Part shown: positions 1 to 15,000 of the stretch, one piece after another
Layout of the letters: every line of letters begins with the position of its first letter
How positions within the stretch are numbered: position 1 is the first letter of the stretch
Source: Vanilla planifolia
Lineage: Eukaryota; Streptophyta; Magnoliopsida; Asparagales; Orchidaceae
Direction: 5' to 3'
DNA length: 64,000 bases
Assembly: GCA_023846275.1 (NCBI GenBank)
Contig: CM043868.1
Span: 4,669,153 to 4,733,152 of the forward strand
The notes under the pieces: model-generated
Seen by the model: the letters and a program-made list of their open reading frames with translations, nothing else
What the model was told of the DNA's origin: nothing
The model's database searches: none
Translations under genes and position numbers: made by a program

Positions 1-34
1 TCCTCAATTTCTGAAATCGAGAAAATCTATCACC
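1..34 (-). CDS. SUMO protease exon, cut by the window edge
   Basis: The acceptor CGTTTCCAG|GG is followed by GDRFSRFQKLRR, the residues before the conserved RWWKG block of the family. The exon continues beyond position 1. The remaining protease domain with its catalytic residues must lie to the left. Confidence 0.85.
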
Positions 35-3000
35 CTGGAAACGATGCAAGAGTTGATTTAAATTAACAAATAAAGGCATCCGTACAGATACTGCAATGAA
101 ATTGCCAACTGGAAAATAAGAAGAAATGCTGGTGTCAATAAGAAATTATTTTATACCTTTTTTAATAGTGCCTCCTCAAGTTTTCCATAGAAGTATGTGT
201 TAAAGAAATAGTATTCTCCTCTTATCTTATTAGCTGATGATAGTGGCCTCTGAAGGTACCTGCCTAAGCAATAACGGAAGGTCATATAAGCAACAATAAC
301 CTAGAAAATAGCTTCAAGCATATAGCATTCCAATCCCAAAGCAATGGCACAGAAAAGGTCTACTTGATATAGAAATGTAGAAAGAAAAGGAAAGCAATAG
401 CTCCACAGAAGTGACTCAAATAATCAAAGAGAATATGATAAGAGAAAGGATAAAAGCCAACAAATACTCACAGAATGTAAAAGTTCATTATTGGTGACGA
501 TAAATACTGCTGAGGTTCTAGGCATTTGATATCGCAGTAAGATAGCTCAACGGACTCTGGATCATCCCTTCCAACAAAAAAAAATAAAGAAAATTGCGTC
601 AAGCTGAGATCAGTTTTCAATTTATCAGCTTATGGCTCGCTGTTTATGTAGGCACTTAATGCTTTATTTTACAATGAACCTTGATGGATAATACAGCTTA
701 GCTTTGCCCCTGGAAAAGAAACAAAAGATAACATATCAGCAGCTCAAGTCAAATAAACTGAGGCAAAATTAAAACCATACAAAATTAAAAAAACTAAGAT
801 CGGATTGTTTATTAACATATTTGGTACCAATCATCAGAAGTATCAATTGCAGTTTCCTTAATTTGTGCATCTTCCTCATCCAAAAAAACAACATCCTGAA
901 CCTGCCAAACCATCTAAAGACAGATTAGGCAGTACAACACATCACACAAGTTATAAAATTCCAGCAATAAGCACTACTTAAAGAGACCTATCAGAAGAGG
1001 GTGGTAAGCCAAGAACAAACACACAAAACAACACTACTAGAAAGCATCTTTATTATTAGAGCTTACATAATGGTTCATGTAATTGGACCGCATTTAATAG
1101 CATGCAACTTTTTGTTTTTTGTGTTGTCATTTGTTTTGGTGTTAAGCATAGTAACTAAGATGCTTTTGACTAGAATGTGATCTGTGTTCAATCATCCCTC
1201 CAACATAAAGTAGGATCCAGAGATGAGATAAACATTACATTGCAAAATAAATTGTCATAAAGTCGACCAAAACAAACCAAAGTTGCATGTTATTCTCATC
1301 TATTCTAGTTGAAATTGCATCAATGACAAGATAAACATGCTTGATCCTATGTAAGAATATCCACAACAACTGCCGGCACCCCCAAACAATATGAAACTCC
1401 TAAAATCCTACAAAAACATAGCATTTAATGCTAGTCCATTAAGGCATATGAAGTCATAAGACTAATCCACAGATGGTTCTTCATATTCAAATTAGTGAGT
1501 GCAACACATCCATCATTGTCAGCTGCTACAGGAAGCATTTTAAATTGCAATTTTCTCATCAAGACAAACAGTACAAAATGTATACAGCTTAAAATATACA
1601 AAAAACTAGACCATACATAATTTCTTCTTGTTGAATATTTCAAGTTTCTCATTAAAAGACTTTTAATGATGTACATTAGAATGAAAGAAAGCCAAAAGGA
1701 AATAATAACTACACCATTGAGACTATTATACCAAACTGTAAAAGAGGATGTTGCGCCCACAAATCACTTGTTTAGAACAATAAAGGTGGGTACTGATGGT
1801 GCAGCCGGACTAGCTAAAGTAGGTTAACATTCACAATAGGCTCACAGGCTAACAGATCATACATGTAGAAGAAGAAGCACGAGTTCAGACATCTGAACAG
1901 TGCAGATATCAAAAGATAGCAAGGAAATGCAGGAAAAAAAACTACTGCAGAAAAACATTGTGCAAAATTTAATGCATTAACAAGCTACATCCATATTGCA
2001 TACAAAGATAAAAAAACATAAGGAATTTGCAATGGTAAACAAGTAATGTTTTGGAAAGGACAACAGCTGATAGTTGCAAATAGATTGCAATTTATATAAT
2101 AGTATTAGTAATTAAAACATAGACACACCTTTTTTGACCTCCCATCAGACTTTAACCTACAAAAAAACATAGATTGCACTTAAAATCAAATTTACTCAAG
2201 GATGAAATTCAGATGAAGCTAATCATAACTTTATCTTAGAAAGTTCATGCCAGTCCAAGGCCTCAAGAAAATACAGGAGTACCGAGCTCAGATCTGAAAA
2301 ATTTCTAATGTAATAAACAATTCACACTTTATTAATTGACAAGTTGTATCTAGTAAATTGGTAAGTACACATTTGTGTAGAAAGAATAAAAAAATTCAAT
2401 TTCTTATGTAATAAACAACTCATACTTCTACAATTACCAAAAATCTGTTCACATTACAATGAGCAAACACTACAGAACCTTGCATGCCAAAACAAAAGAA
2501 AAAAAAATCTTGACAATAATGGGTTCAGGAAAATTGATAAAATATACATTAGTGTGGAAAGAATAAAAAAAGAATTTCATGGAGAAAAAAGGACTAATTT
2601 TTTTGACAAGCAACTACTAAATCTATTATACTGGCAAATCCCCAGCCATGGTAACTAATACATGAAAAGTGTGTGTAGGAACCAAAAGCCAGATCTCAGA
2701 AAGTTCGTTAATAAAAAACCATGCACAAGATCAAAGAAGAGAAAGATAATGTCCACCTACAAATTCAACCAACCAAAACCACAAACACCTGGAAAACCTT
2801 TTGCTTACTACAAGATTGCACATATTAGATGACCAGTATTTGATATCCATATTTGCAGCAATACATGCCAGGAAAATGCCATAATCTATCACTGTTAAGC
2901 ATTAATGTACCACAACTTTCTTATGGCTCTTTTGTTCCAACAAAAATTTAAATTCAGTATAGATTTAGGACTAAATCCTTCGAAACTTCAAAATACAACT

Positions 3001-6000
3001 TCAAGCACAGCCTTGATGCACATATAAAAGCCTCAATATTACTATGCATCCACTAAGCTCTAGGCAATCCAAGTGAATACTTAGTGAGCCTAGGCACCAA
3101 AGCTGAGACATGGTACATATCAAGAACCAAGGATTACGCATAGTATGCTATTATTTAACGTTCAATAAAATTAATTTATTTGGCATTAAGTACTACAAAA
3201 GAGAGTCAAACCCAATGATTAAGTACAAAACATTAATATTTAACATACAATAAGTTAGTACAATTTAAAGCATAACATATAGTATGGTTCTTGGTACATA
3301 CAATGCATTTGGTTCATTTATGTAATGGTTAATCTGACCAAAATTATTAATATACCAACTAGCTATTAGAGAGTCATTGGAGGTGTTTACAACAATTGAA
3401 AGATATCCTAAAAAGCTATAAAAGATGTCCAAACTTAGACAAAAAGGAAATGAACACTTGCAAATCAATTAGAAGGTTTAGTTCTTGAAGATCATCATTG
3501 AAAGCTAAGAGAAGAGTTAAGATACAACAATAGTAAAGATTCTTCGTCTTCTTTTAGCGTCTTTACAATCTATTACATTAAGCTAAGTTGAAAATTGCTT
3601 CTAAATTATCTTCACATTGATCTAGAGTGTCTCTTGATTCTATTGTTGGGCCATAAGACTTGTATCATTAAGCTTTTACATTATATCTTTTGTCCCATTA
3701 TGAGACTTTATTCTTGGTTCTTTTATTGATTTTTTAGTCACTTTTCTAACCTTTAGCATAATGATTGTAAAGTCTTTTGGCCTTTTGTATAGGCTCATAT
3801 GGACCAATGTTGTAAGGTCATTGACAAATGTTATGGACTTATCTAAGACGTTGATTGTAGATTCCTTTAGCCCGATTTTTGTAGACTTTTTTAGAACATT
3901 AAGTGGGGTATTGCCTACCAACATCAGCAAAAGGAATTTTCTAATATTTGTTTAGCATTTTGGCTAAAGGTGGACGTATATCCAGTTTTAATTCAAATCA
4001 CATAAATATCTCTTGGTACTTATAATATTCTTCATACAAAATTAACAAGGGAAAAGGGTTTTAAAATAAGTTTTTAAGAGTAATTAAAAATCTCAAAAAA
4101 TTTCTATTGTTTTCTATTATTTATTTTGTGATTATAATTTTTATAATTTACCCCCTCTTGTATGGACACTTCATTCTCATGTTCCAATAGAATAAACCTA
4201 GATAACTTTCCTCAACATTGATGGCCTATGTTGAATACACCTTGAGATCCTTCATACTTTCCAAAGTTGTACCTATCAAGAACAAGAATGAATATTACAC
4301 TTGTGACCAGCTCTTACTTATTATTGGACTCCACCAAATAATACTTGGTTGACTTTTTATAGACCTATAGTAGCTTGCATCAAAGCCTTAATAGCCTAGT
4401 TGTCTCAAACATGATATCAATCAAGAACTAACAATAATTTAACCTAAAAGAAATTTCCCCCTCAAAACTAGCTCTAAATTCCCATCAAAATTCATTAATG
4501 GATGCTAGATTATTTTTAACTTATGGAAATCATAACTTTTGTAATCTCAAATATTGTCCAATATGGTATTGTCAAGGATAAAATAACCATTAATCCTTAG
4601 TGAAATTTTCTCCCTAAAACAATTGCTTCATAATGGAATTCACTAAATCTTGCATGGTTTACGTTGATAGAAAAAAGGAATTTAAGAAATTTAAACAAAA
4701 ACTTAGGACAAAGGCTAGGAAGCTTGATCACAACGAAGCTTCCAAAAAATGTGGGTGGAGAGTTTGAGCTAATTCTAGGACAAATTGGCACAATATAATG
4801 AGATTTTGATTGAGAGGCTTGATTTTAAGCTGTTTAGAGTGTACAGCACTATTTGAGGCAGTCTATCTCTACTTAGAACTCTTGGTGATATCAAGTGTGA
4901 AGGCGACACGGTTGACGCAGCAACAGCACGATCACGTGCGGCAATGGTGCTACTGGGTGTGGAGGCGACAAGCCTGAGGCACAACTAGGCAAGCGTGGTC
5001 GCACGTAGAGGTGCGCAATAGGTATGATTGAATGCTACTAGCACTAAGCAAGTCAAAATGGGTTGGCGCAAACCAGATTCGAGTCAGAACGGATTAGCAC
5101 GGGTCGACGTGGATCAATGAGGGACTGGCTCGATTCAGCCCGTCCCAACCCAATTTGGTACAATGGCAAGTGTTTCTCAAAGTTTTAGGAAAACTAAGGC
5201 AGGTTCGAGCAAGTGTAGGCAACATGAATGAGAAAGACAAAAAATGGGGTTTCAAGGGTTAGGAAGCAGCAAAGATGCAAAGCCTGCTTCGGACGACGAA
5301 GGAGAATTGCGAGCTCGGAGAAGAAGAGGGTTTTCGGGGAGAAGGAGAGCTCGGGAGTGGCTGAAGCATGGTTTCAAGACAATCAACTGAGTGAGACACG
5401 GCCCACGAAGGGTCTTTAATGGTGAAGGTGAGGGACTTCAAGCCTAGGTAAGAGGGGGTCTTTAGACGACCTCTTAAAGGAGGATGTCATCAATGAAGAA
5501 GCTAGATCTTCAATGTCTTTTAGCCAGTAGGAAAGGGAGCTTCTTATAGTGATGCTCGGCAAATGGCGCCAAATCCACGTTGGATCATTTTTCTACTTCT
5601 TTATTTCAGCATAGGAAAGATTTTCAGGGAATTTAACAAATTACAATAGGCTTTCTTTTTTCTATATTATTTTATTTTATGATTCTAATTTTTCATTTGA
5701 TTTTCTAACTCTTTATACCATCATTAATGCTGTAATGAAAAATTGCCTATAAAATTTGTCAAGAACATATAAGATGCAATGTTTGCAAAAACATAATTTA
5801 GCCATACAACTCTTGAGTTGTCAACTTTACAAAAAGATGACATTTTTTATTTTTCCCCAAAAGAACTACCATTAGTAATTGCAAAACTGTAATGGCTTAT
5901 GTAGCAACTTTATAAATGATTGTTTGTTCAGTTCCCTAGTTCAAATAATTTAAGAATAATAGTGACGTGGGATTTCATACTTTGAGGATACAATTGTGTT

Positions 6001-9000
6001 TTAATGGAAAATAAAAATTTTGTCTAGAGATGATGTGAGATGGCAATGGTCAACTCTTTGTTGGAAGAAGAGTATTCATGGGGTGAAGATGACTAGGGAC
6101 AGGATGTAAAGCCAGTTCTTAAGATCTTCATGCTATCAAAAATCATCGAAAAAAAGAGTAGGAAAAGAATGCATTACTTGCAGTCTTCATGTAATGTCAC
6201 AACAACAAGAGGAAAAGGAGGAGAGTAAGAGCATGCTTCTTGAGAAAAAAAAGGGTCGAGGCTGTTTCTCTTAGTATTTTTCAACATTTTGGTGGCGACG
6301 AAAGACGTTGAGAGTACATTAGTCAAGCTTCTGAATGTTTGATGAGCGGTACTAGGACACTTTATTGGAGCTTAAGAGCGGTTCCAATTATGTCAATTAG
6401 GTTAGAGAATTGACATGTAGATTCTACGTCGATAGCTATTTATTTTACAATATAATATATTAACGATACCTTTAATAACTTTTACCTTTTAAGGATAAAA
6501 TTTTTTTTAAGTGATCCCCACTCCTAGTCCATGGGAGCTTAATATTATCTTGTGTCTAAAGCTAGTAAACATTTAATCTAACAATTTCTTTGACAAGATA
6601 TGGCCCCTCCAAGTTTGGAGCTAACTTACCAAGCCTTTCGTATCCCTTTGAGACTTTACATTTCCTAAGAACAAGGTCCCCCTAATTTGAGAGAACGTCT
6701 TTTGGTGTGTTTATCAAAGTAGTTTTCATCTTTGCTTTCTGTTGAAGTGTTTTAAGTGTGCTTGAAGGCATCTCTCTTCGAGAAGATTTAACTCGAGTTT
6801 TCTAATTTCTTCATTTGTTTACCAAGAACCAACTATATCTTGGCATTCCCTTAATATTCGAACTCGTAAAGTGGAGTGGTTGAATAAGTAGAATAAGTGG
6901 TATGGCGATTCTCTTGTGATAGTAGAATAAGTGGTTCGATATACCCATAGCATGCCAAGGAGCTTGTCAACCCAAGCCCATTTTTGTTTCGAAGCGAGGC
7001 TTCAAAATCTTTAGCAAGTTCTTGTTTGCTTCCTAGCTTGGCCATTTGTTCAAAATCTTTAGCAAATTCTTGTTTGCTGCCTTAGCTTGGCCATTTGTTC
7101 AAAGATAGGCTACAAAGACATACTTTACGTAACAATCATATTTCATATAGAAGTTTTGAAGTGCCCATGCTTGGAACATTGTCGCATTGTTAATAACTAT
7201 AACTGAAGAAATTTTGAATCGACTAAATATATCTGCCCAGAGGAGCTTACGAGCTGTTGTTGACTGGCTGACAAGAGACTTAGTTTCAATTCATTTTGAA
7301 AAGTAGTCAATTGCCAACAGGGAAATGTTCAAGGAAATCCACACCCCAAACAGAGAAGGGCCAAGAAATATTGATGGCATTCATTGGGGTTCTGACTATC
7401 GAGGAAGGGGAGCATAAAGTTGAAATTGTTTGTATTTTCTAAAAAATAATGCAATGTCTTTTTGCAAGGAGGACCAAAAAAATCCATGTCTCATAATTTT
7501 CGTAGTCAAATTATGACTAAAAACGTGGTGACTGCATTCTTTTAAATGTACTTCCTTTACAATGTTTTCAACCTCTGATTGAGGGACACAAATAAAGGCT
7601 TGAGATAGGATTTTCAATAAAGCTGATCTTTGATTATGGCATGGGCATATCATTGGACATGTCTCTTAATTTTTCTTGCATCAGATTTTTGGCAAGAAAG
7701 AGTTCCTGCCTAGAGAGAAGCTTCCACAGGAGTTATCCAACAAACAAGCCTCTCGAGGTTAAAGACCGTTTCCTCCATGCTCTTGATGGATTGTTTTTGA
7801 AGAGGGAAAACTTCCATGGTGTCCCCTTGTTTGGTCAATAAGTACACCTCTTTGATTTTTCTCACGAGAGATTTGAGTAAGGCTATTTTAATCAAACTTC
7901 CACAAAGAGATTTGTGCCAATGCTTTATATGCTTTAAGGATTGGATCTCTAGCTTCAAACGAACCACTAACTTGGATAACAATCAGTTGCAAGTCATTAA
8001 AGATCTATAAGTGTTTAACTTGCAAGCCCAAAGTAAATTTCAATTTAGCTATTAAAGTTTCATATTCAACTTAGTTGTTTTAACTAAAAAGTTTATTCTA
8101 ATCCCTCATTTTAATTTAAAATCTTCTAGACATAATAAAACAAAGTCAATCCCACACGAATCTTTGTTTTGAGACTATCAACAATAGATTCCATGTGTCT
8201 AGGGGAGGCTTGGGTTCTGATTTAAGAGAAATTACTTTGACAAGAAAATCAACGAGTACTTGAGATTTAAGAAAAGGTTGGTATATGAAATCAATCTCAA
8301 ATTTGCTGAGCTCGATAACTCATTTGTACAATATGGGTATAACTCAAATATTGAAGAAACTTCTTTCATTGAAGAAGATGATTAGTACTAAACTAAATTA
8401 AATTACTAGTATTTTGAATTCATTTGTTTTTTGAATTATTTTGATCTATATTTATTTAGAACATTGATATAAAAACTGTCAGAGATAACTTATTATAGAG
8501 AGTAGAGAAAAGAGACTAAGTAAATTTAAGTCAGATTGGCTAGAGTTTTGAAACCTAGTGAAAAAGTAAAGATGTGCCACCTCTTACTTCAAGTTCCTTA
8601 TGTTTCATCTATTTTGCTCGTTTTCCCTTCATACTAGTACTCCCCCATTCGAAGAAACAAGCTTGTACAAACATCTGCCTCTCCTGACTATAAACAAGAT
8701 TGTTATGCAACATGGATGGATTAAAGCACAAGAAAAAATAAAAAAGCAATTAATCCACGAAGAGAAAGATCAATTCACATATGTGCAAAAAAATAAATGT
8801 ACACAAGCACTCTCAAGTGAAGTATTGGTCAAGCCTCTTTCAACTGAAGCTCCAATCAAACCATTCTTTGTCTAAGAGGTCCTTATATTCTCAACACCCT
8901 TCAAAGTTGACCATAATGTTATTTTATATATATTAGTGGGAATCTAAAGACACCTAGAGGAGATCCAAGCATTAATCTAACTCCTTTTGTCATTCGTGAT

Positions 9001-12000
9001 TGCCCCACTCTTGGGTAAACAAGACAAAGTACTCCGAAAACCTCCCAAGAAGCACATGATCTGAAAGTTTTAGAACTTATCAAACGGCCACATCCTTGCA
9101 AATGACTCCCCCTCATGGTGACTCTATTCTCTTAAGACTCTCATTGTGGCTAGAAAGGCCAATAGATGTTCCTTTCAAGGGCCAAGATGGAGCTCAAGCC
9201 CCAATCATCACCCAAGAAGATCTTGCTTCCTATTGCTCCTTCAACACTTCTTTCTCCTATTGGGTATAATGCAACTCCAAAATAGTGATAATATGCTCCC
9301 GTAGCAAATGTATCTTCTTCAATCAATCCTTGGTATGTGCCTATTCGTAAACTCAAGCTTCAAACACAATTCAACAAAAGAGGGCTCAAGTTCCTCTATG
9401 GGCCATGACAAATACCCTACCTCAATCATTAAACAAAATCTCACCTCCACTTATTAATTCTTCAACTCTTTTAACCCTCTGTTAGGCACAAACATCTCTT
9501 CTCAAAAAAAATTAACATTATCCCATAATTGGTGATGCTTCTCTTGCTAGTCCTTGGCCCACACATTCACAACCTCAAGTTTCATCATTAACGCAGCACA
9601 GGTGGCATGCCAAGTTCATTTGTAGCCTCCTTATTCTATTGTACTTTCTTCTTGAGGTCATGAAGGCAAGCCAAGTAGTGGTGTTGGTCAATTGGTGCCT
9701 TAAAGGTCACTGCTTGTATCCCCAGAATGTGGAATCTTCACCTCCAACAAAGACAAAAAGGCCAAACAACCACAAGAGATTTGCTTAAGCAGCTCGATAA
9801 GTTGTTTTAACAGTCGGGGGCACCTCTAAAGAATGTACATGTTGCTTCCAGTGCTAATTAGACGTCATTGATGAAGAACCTCAGAAGCTGCCTCTTTAGG
9901 CTCTCCACAAATAAAATCATTCTACCTAGTTCTCGCTCTCCTGCCACCACCTCTAATTATGGAACCACTTTTATGTTGAGCTCCTCATTGTCTAATAAAA
10001 ATAATTGCATGGCCACTCACAGTGGCCTCATTGTCAAGAAGGTGATTGGATTTCAAGAATTTTCATTCCTTCATCTTTCAAATAGATGTTTTATCAAAAA
10101 TCTTGTCCATTAGTGTCATCGTTGTAGCCTCGTTCAATACTTAGAGGATAAACTTGTCCATAGCCCTATTAACTATGTTGAGGGAAGCCATGGTGAGATT
10201 CAAAGGAAGAGAAGTGGGGTGGGGATCCAAGCCATCCTCTTGATTGCTTACGAGGGGTCTCCCACTATAAGGTCTTTTGTCGTGCAAGGTCTACTGCCAT
10301 TTGAGTATCGGGTATCACCTTGCCTGTCCCAAACTTCACCATGTTTTTTGAGCATGTTCTTATAACAAATCCAAGTTACAAATGCCATGCTAAGATGTCA
10401 AAGCCAAGAGTCAAAGACATATATCGATCAAATGGGCAATGGACTCAACCTCAAATGCCTCTATCAACTCCTATTACTCCTCTAATAGCTTGTAAATAAT
10501 ACATTGATCCATATTAGTGTTCATGTGCCCCCTTAGCTCCTATTTAAGTCCTTGCATATATACCTTTTGTCCCTTCAATTGGATAAAGAAGAAAGCAGGT
10601 CAAATAAAAGGCATCCTACTTGAACCTAGAAGAAGATGATTCTAAGGTAGCTTGAAGGCCTGAATCATAAACGAATGCCACAACCATTCCATATTGAAGT
10701 TGTACCAACAAATTTATCGCAAGTAAGCTATGCAAAAGATCGCCACCATAGCATTCAAGCTCAATTGTGGTGGAACAAACTCATAAAAGAACAACACATC
10801 ACAAAAAAATTCTCCAAGAAGAGAGGGAGTCCCAAAGGACTTATATGAAAACTACCAACTCGTCGAAGATGTTGTCCGAGCCTGTATGACAAGCTTGATC
10901 TCTTATCAAGGTTTGAAACACATCAATCTAGTATACATGTCCACATTTTGGACCACTAACACAATATTCAAGTCATTCTTCTTAAAGCTCTCCTTAATAG
11001 CCATGGCTAAATATTGTAAGGATGAAGGGAAAAGTGGCTAACAGCATAGTACTTCAAAAGAGACAATGAAGATGGTAGCAAGGCATCCCCAACATTCTTT
11101 ATCAGTGGGAGAGTGAACATGAAGGGATGCCCAATCATGATTGAAATAGAAATCGACAAATAGTGGCAATATTGTCATCATTTACTATTCCTCTATCCAA
11201 TGCACAAATAACACATTGCCCCTCCAACTAATCTCAAGACATTATGGTCTTCTCAACTACATATCACCTACTGATGAAGTTACAATGCCCATACCACATC
11301 TCAACTACACCGAATTCTAGACCACCTAACAAGCTCATTGCATGCATTTAATTTTAAATCTCATTTTAAAATTCTTATGTATGTTTAATCCAAATCTCAT
11401 TTGTGCTCAACAATCACCTTTTTCAACTAAAAATCTCAACAATATTGCTCATCTCTCCTGCATTAAAACCTTTCACGTAACCTAGACAAGGACCATGTCA
11501 TGCATCAAAAAAGCCAATCAGCTCCACCATCCCCTCTACATTGCAAGTGGAATACAACCAAATCATTAAAATATAAGCAGCCAATCCATGAAATTCATGT
11601 GTTAATCATTAATCCAAGTTAAAGTAGCTTAACCAAAACTAATAAAATATCACTTACACAACGATTTATTCAAATCACATGAGTTCATCCTAAGTCATAA
11701 CTCCACTCAACTGTGACAAAGCATTATGAAGGAACTATAAAAGTCATAAACTACATGAATGGTACTCAGTGCTTCAAGACATTTAAGGGATTAATAACTT
11801 GGATATGAGGCAAACAAATAACAGACCCTTTGAATACTGCCACAATACTAAGTTAAGGAAAAACATTTTTAAAATTTTCCAAAATATTTAATTTACTACA
11901 ATAATATGTAAATAGGCATATTTACTTATTAAAGATATTGGTTATATTTTAAAAAGTTAATATCTTCATAAATGAAAATGTGCATAGATATTATCCCTTG

Positions 12001-15000
12001 TCTTCTTTTGATCTGACGTCCTTATTTATAAAAGACTTTGTATGTCATAAAAAATGTGTAATGATGCTATAGAGACCAGCTAAATTTTGAGTTGCTGGAC
12101 TGAGATAAGTGGTAACCGCATATAAAAGTGTGTTTACTTGCTGAATTAAGACATAGCCATGGTTCATGCAGCAATCTTTCTTATAGATTTAGAAAACAAA
12201 ACTTTTGGCATGACATCAACTAAGAATTTTTCCTATTTTATATTTTGTATATCACTATTATAACTTCTTGTTAGCAATCCTCTGCCAAATGTAGGCTATA
12301 GTGGAACCACATAAATCTTATTAATCTCTTTTGTGTACTTGATCTCTTCAAATTATTATGTTGTTTGAACATCACATCAATGTTATTGGTGCTTCTATAT
12401 AAACACTCTAATCATATTGTCTTGTTTTTCAAAAGTCCATAAAATTGTAGCTGACAGCTCAGAAGAAAAATTTATACCATCATCAGTTATCAAAAGTTCA
12501 ATAAACCTCAAGGATTTCGTTTTTATGAACAGACATTATATTCACTCAGTAATATTGGCTCATAAAATTATATATTTTTAAATGATAAATCAGAAGCACG
12601 TAGCTCCTAATCTCCTAATTCGTCGAGGGATACCTAAATTAGGCTTCCAACAACTTTGTCCATAAACAATTCATTCGTTGTATGCGTGCATATGTAATTT
12701 AATAGCCATACACTGGATTTATTTCAAAGTATCCAAAGAAACGGCAATAAAATAAAATAAATGATCATTATAAGCTAAAGATTTACCGCTTAGAATGTCT
12801 TCTACCACTGCACGGTGCATAAAACCTGGAAGTGTCCACAAATCTGGAATCTGTACTGAAAGATTGCCTTTTTCTGGAGGATAGCATGCTATCCGAAGAG
12901 AAAGGAAATTCTCTTGAAGATATAATGGCAGGTTGTATTCCCTTATGTGCAGCACATTGATTTCCGCTTGAGCTTTTACTTTTAGACATAGACTCTGCCT
13001 GAGGAATGAAAATGAAGTACTTCCCAAGAAAGGTAGACCAAACAGAGATTAATGAATTACCTTTTCATCAAGCTTCTGATTGAAAAGAGAGGAAAAAGAA
13101 GACTGTGAATCACATTTTGATGTCACAATAGCTTCAATGGAATTGCTTGCTTCTGCAAAAAATTAAAGCAATATTACAACAAACAAATGTCACCCTAAAT
13201 AGCAAGTGTGAAATGCAGTTAAACAACAGAACAAATCGCATATAGATCCTTATCATTTAGTTAAATACATGACTAGGTCATTCACATGGAAAAACAGAAA
13301 AGATGTATAGCTTATTATTGTATGAAAAATATTCCAAAGAGAACTTAATTTCATGCTCGTACCGCTTGGTGGCTCCATAATCAATGTTGATGCACTCCAT
13401 GAATAATTTGTACAATTTTATTGTAATAGGATTAAAAAACATTGCTATATAAAATATTAGTTCTCTTAGATAAATACAACAGGATAATATATCCCAAAAT
13501 TATTTTCTATTTTTAATGGTGGGTGTATTACTCACAGTTTCTACTAAATTAATAGGTGCCACAAAAACACTCCACAGAGTAAAAAATAACAATACCTAAG
13601 TTCATCACAAATTGCAGCAACAATAAATAATAATTTTAGAAAATTATAATAACAATTTTATAAAACAACTGACCATATTGGTTTTTTATTGCTATTTGGG
13701 ATTTTCATTTTCAGCAAATTAATTATAATAATTTTCAACAATTTGAACAAATATTGATAATGAACATATTATGATGACAGACTTGTGATACTAAATTCAT
13801 AAGATATATCAAACTTTTGTAACTAACAATATGACTACTAAAATGACAAAATTGAAAAACAATGAGAGAAACATCCCAAAATACTTAATAAGAATTATTG
13901 AGTTCTAGTATATTTATTTATTAAAAACATAAAAGATAAAAAATTGAGCTTCTATTGTAACCAAACACATCGAATTAAGACAATTGAACCAAAATTCATT
14001 GACTTTGATATAATATGATTGATAAGATTTATAAAAATCAAGTAAGAAAGTTGATATGATATGATATTTGTGTTCACTAGGAAGAAAAAAAAAACTTCTA
14101 GTTAAACACATAAGAAACATCTAACAATCGGATAGGATAAACTCCTTCAATTTATCATCATGGAAAGTGTGGCTTGATTAAGTAAAAACTAGGTCTATGC
14201 ATATCTAGAACAAAAAAATTATAACATATATTGATAATTACATATAGGATTAAAAAACAAATGATAAAATTACAATTTTTACTATAATCAAGCTTCACAA
14301 TTGACTTGATGAAAAGGAAATAAGCCCAACAAAGTAAGAACATACGAAAACTTAGAATAAATGATACTTTGCATCTTTATAGTATAATACTTTTATGATG
14401 ATATTTAATATGATTGTGTATATTTCCTGTTGATCGATATGTAGTACAATTTAAATATATTTTATACATGATTAGTTCTTCTACATATTATATTGACATG
14501 AATGACTGGATGATATCATATACATATTCAATTTTCATACACATTATATTGATATAAATAATTAAGAATGACTTACATACGATAAAACTTAGATTGATAA
14601 ATTCACACTAAGAAAAGATATACTAATATTAAATAATATGATTATTTGTTTAATATTATTATCATTGATGTAGTTACTAAGTCCAAAGTAATCTCACATT
14701 CCTAATATTTATATATTTAAATATACCTATTAAAAGCATCCCAAACATCAAGGGTATAAATGATAAATGTGTAAAAATAAAAGAATAAGTATATTAGTGT
14801 ATAGTTATAAACTCTTATTATTAAAAAAAAAGTTAGTTATTTCACATCTTTTATGTTTAATGATACCAAATAATTAACAATAAATGACAAATCCCAATGA
14901 AAAAAAATATCAAAATGAGGTTATCAAACAATGCAAAGCACAGACCAACCAAACATGCAATACTTGCCAAACTGGTTGGTTCCAACAATAAAAGAGTGCT

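Larger units (their letters stand above)
260..2128 (-). other. SUMO protease introns in the 3' exon cluster
   Basis: Introns at 260-471, 568-679, 710-827 and 902-2128 separate the peptidase-domain exons. All are AT-rich with GT-AG ends. The 1.2 kb intron (902-2128) shows no coding similarity on either strand that I can recognise. Confidence 0.6.
2157..12786 (-). other. 10.6 kb intron of the SUMO protease gene, filled with repeats
   Basis: The phase of the flanking exons joins directly across this interval, so it is read as one intron. It contains an LTR-like segment near 3.1-4.2 kb, a short GC-richer block near 4.8-5.5 kb, and a degenerate Ty3/gypsy pol at 6.5-8.35 kb on the same strand as the host gene. 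A long decayed tract at about 8.4-11.5 kb has its C content skewed to the plus strand, as if old coding sequence lay on the minus strand. I see no protein family in that last tract. At 2.2-3.1 kb and 11.5-12.7 kb I see only AT-rich sequence. Confidence 0.55.

Noticed and set aside
12719..13027. A 102-codon open frame on the minus strand at the SUMO protease exon
   Set aside because: The overlapping frame used by the exon 12787-12998 keeps phase with both neighbouring exons and looks like the family linker. This longer frame does not and is a shadow.
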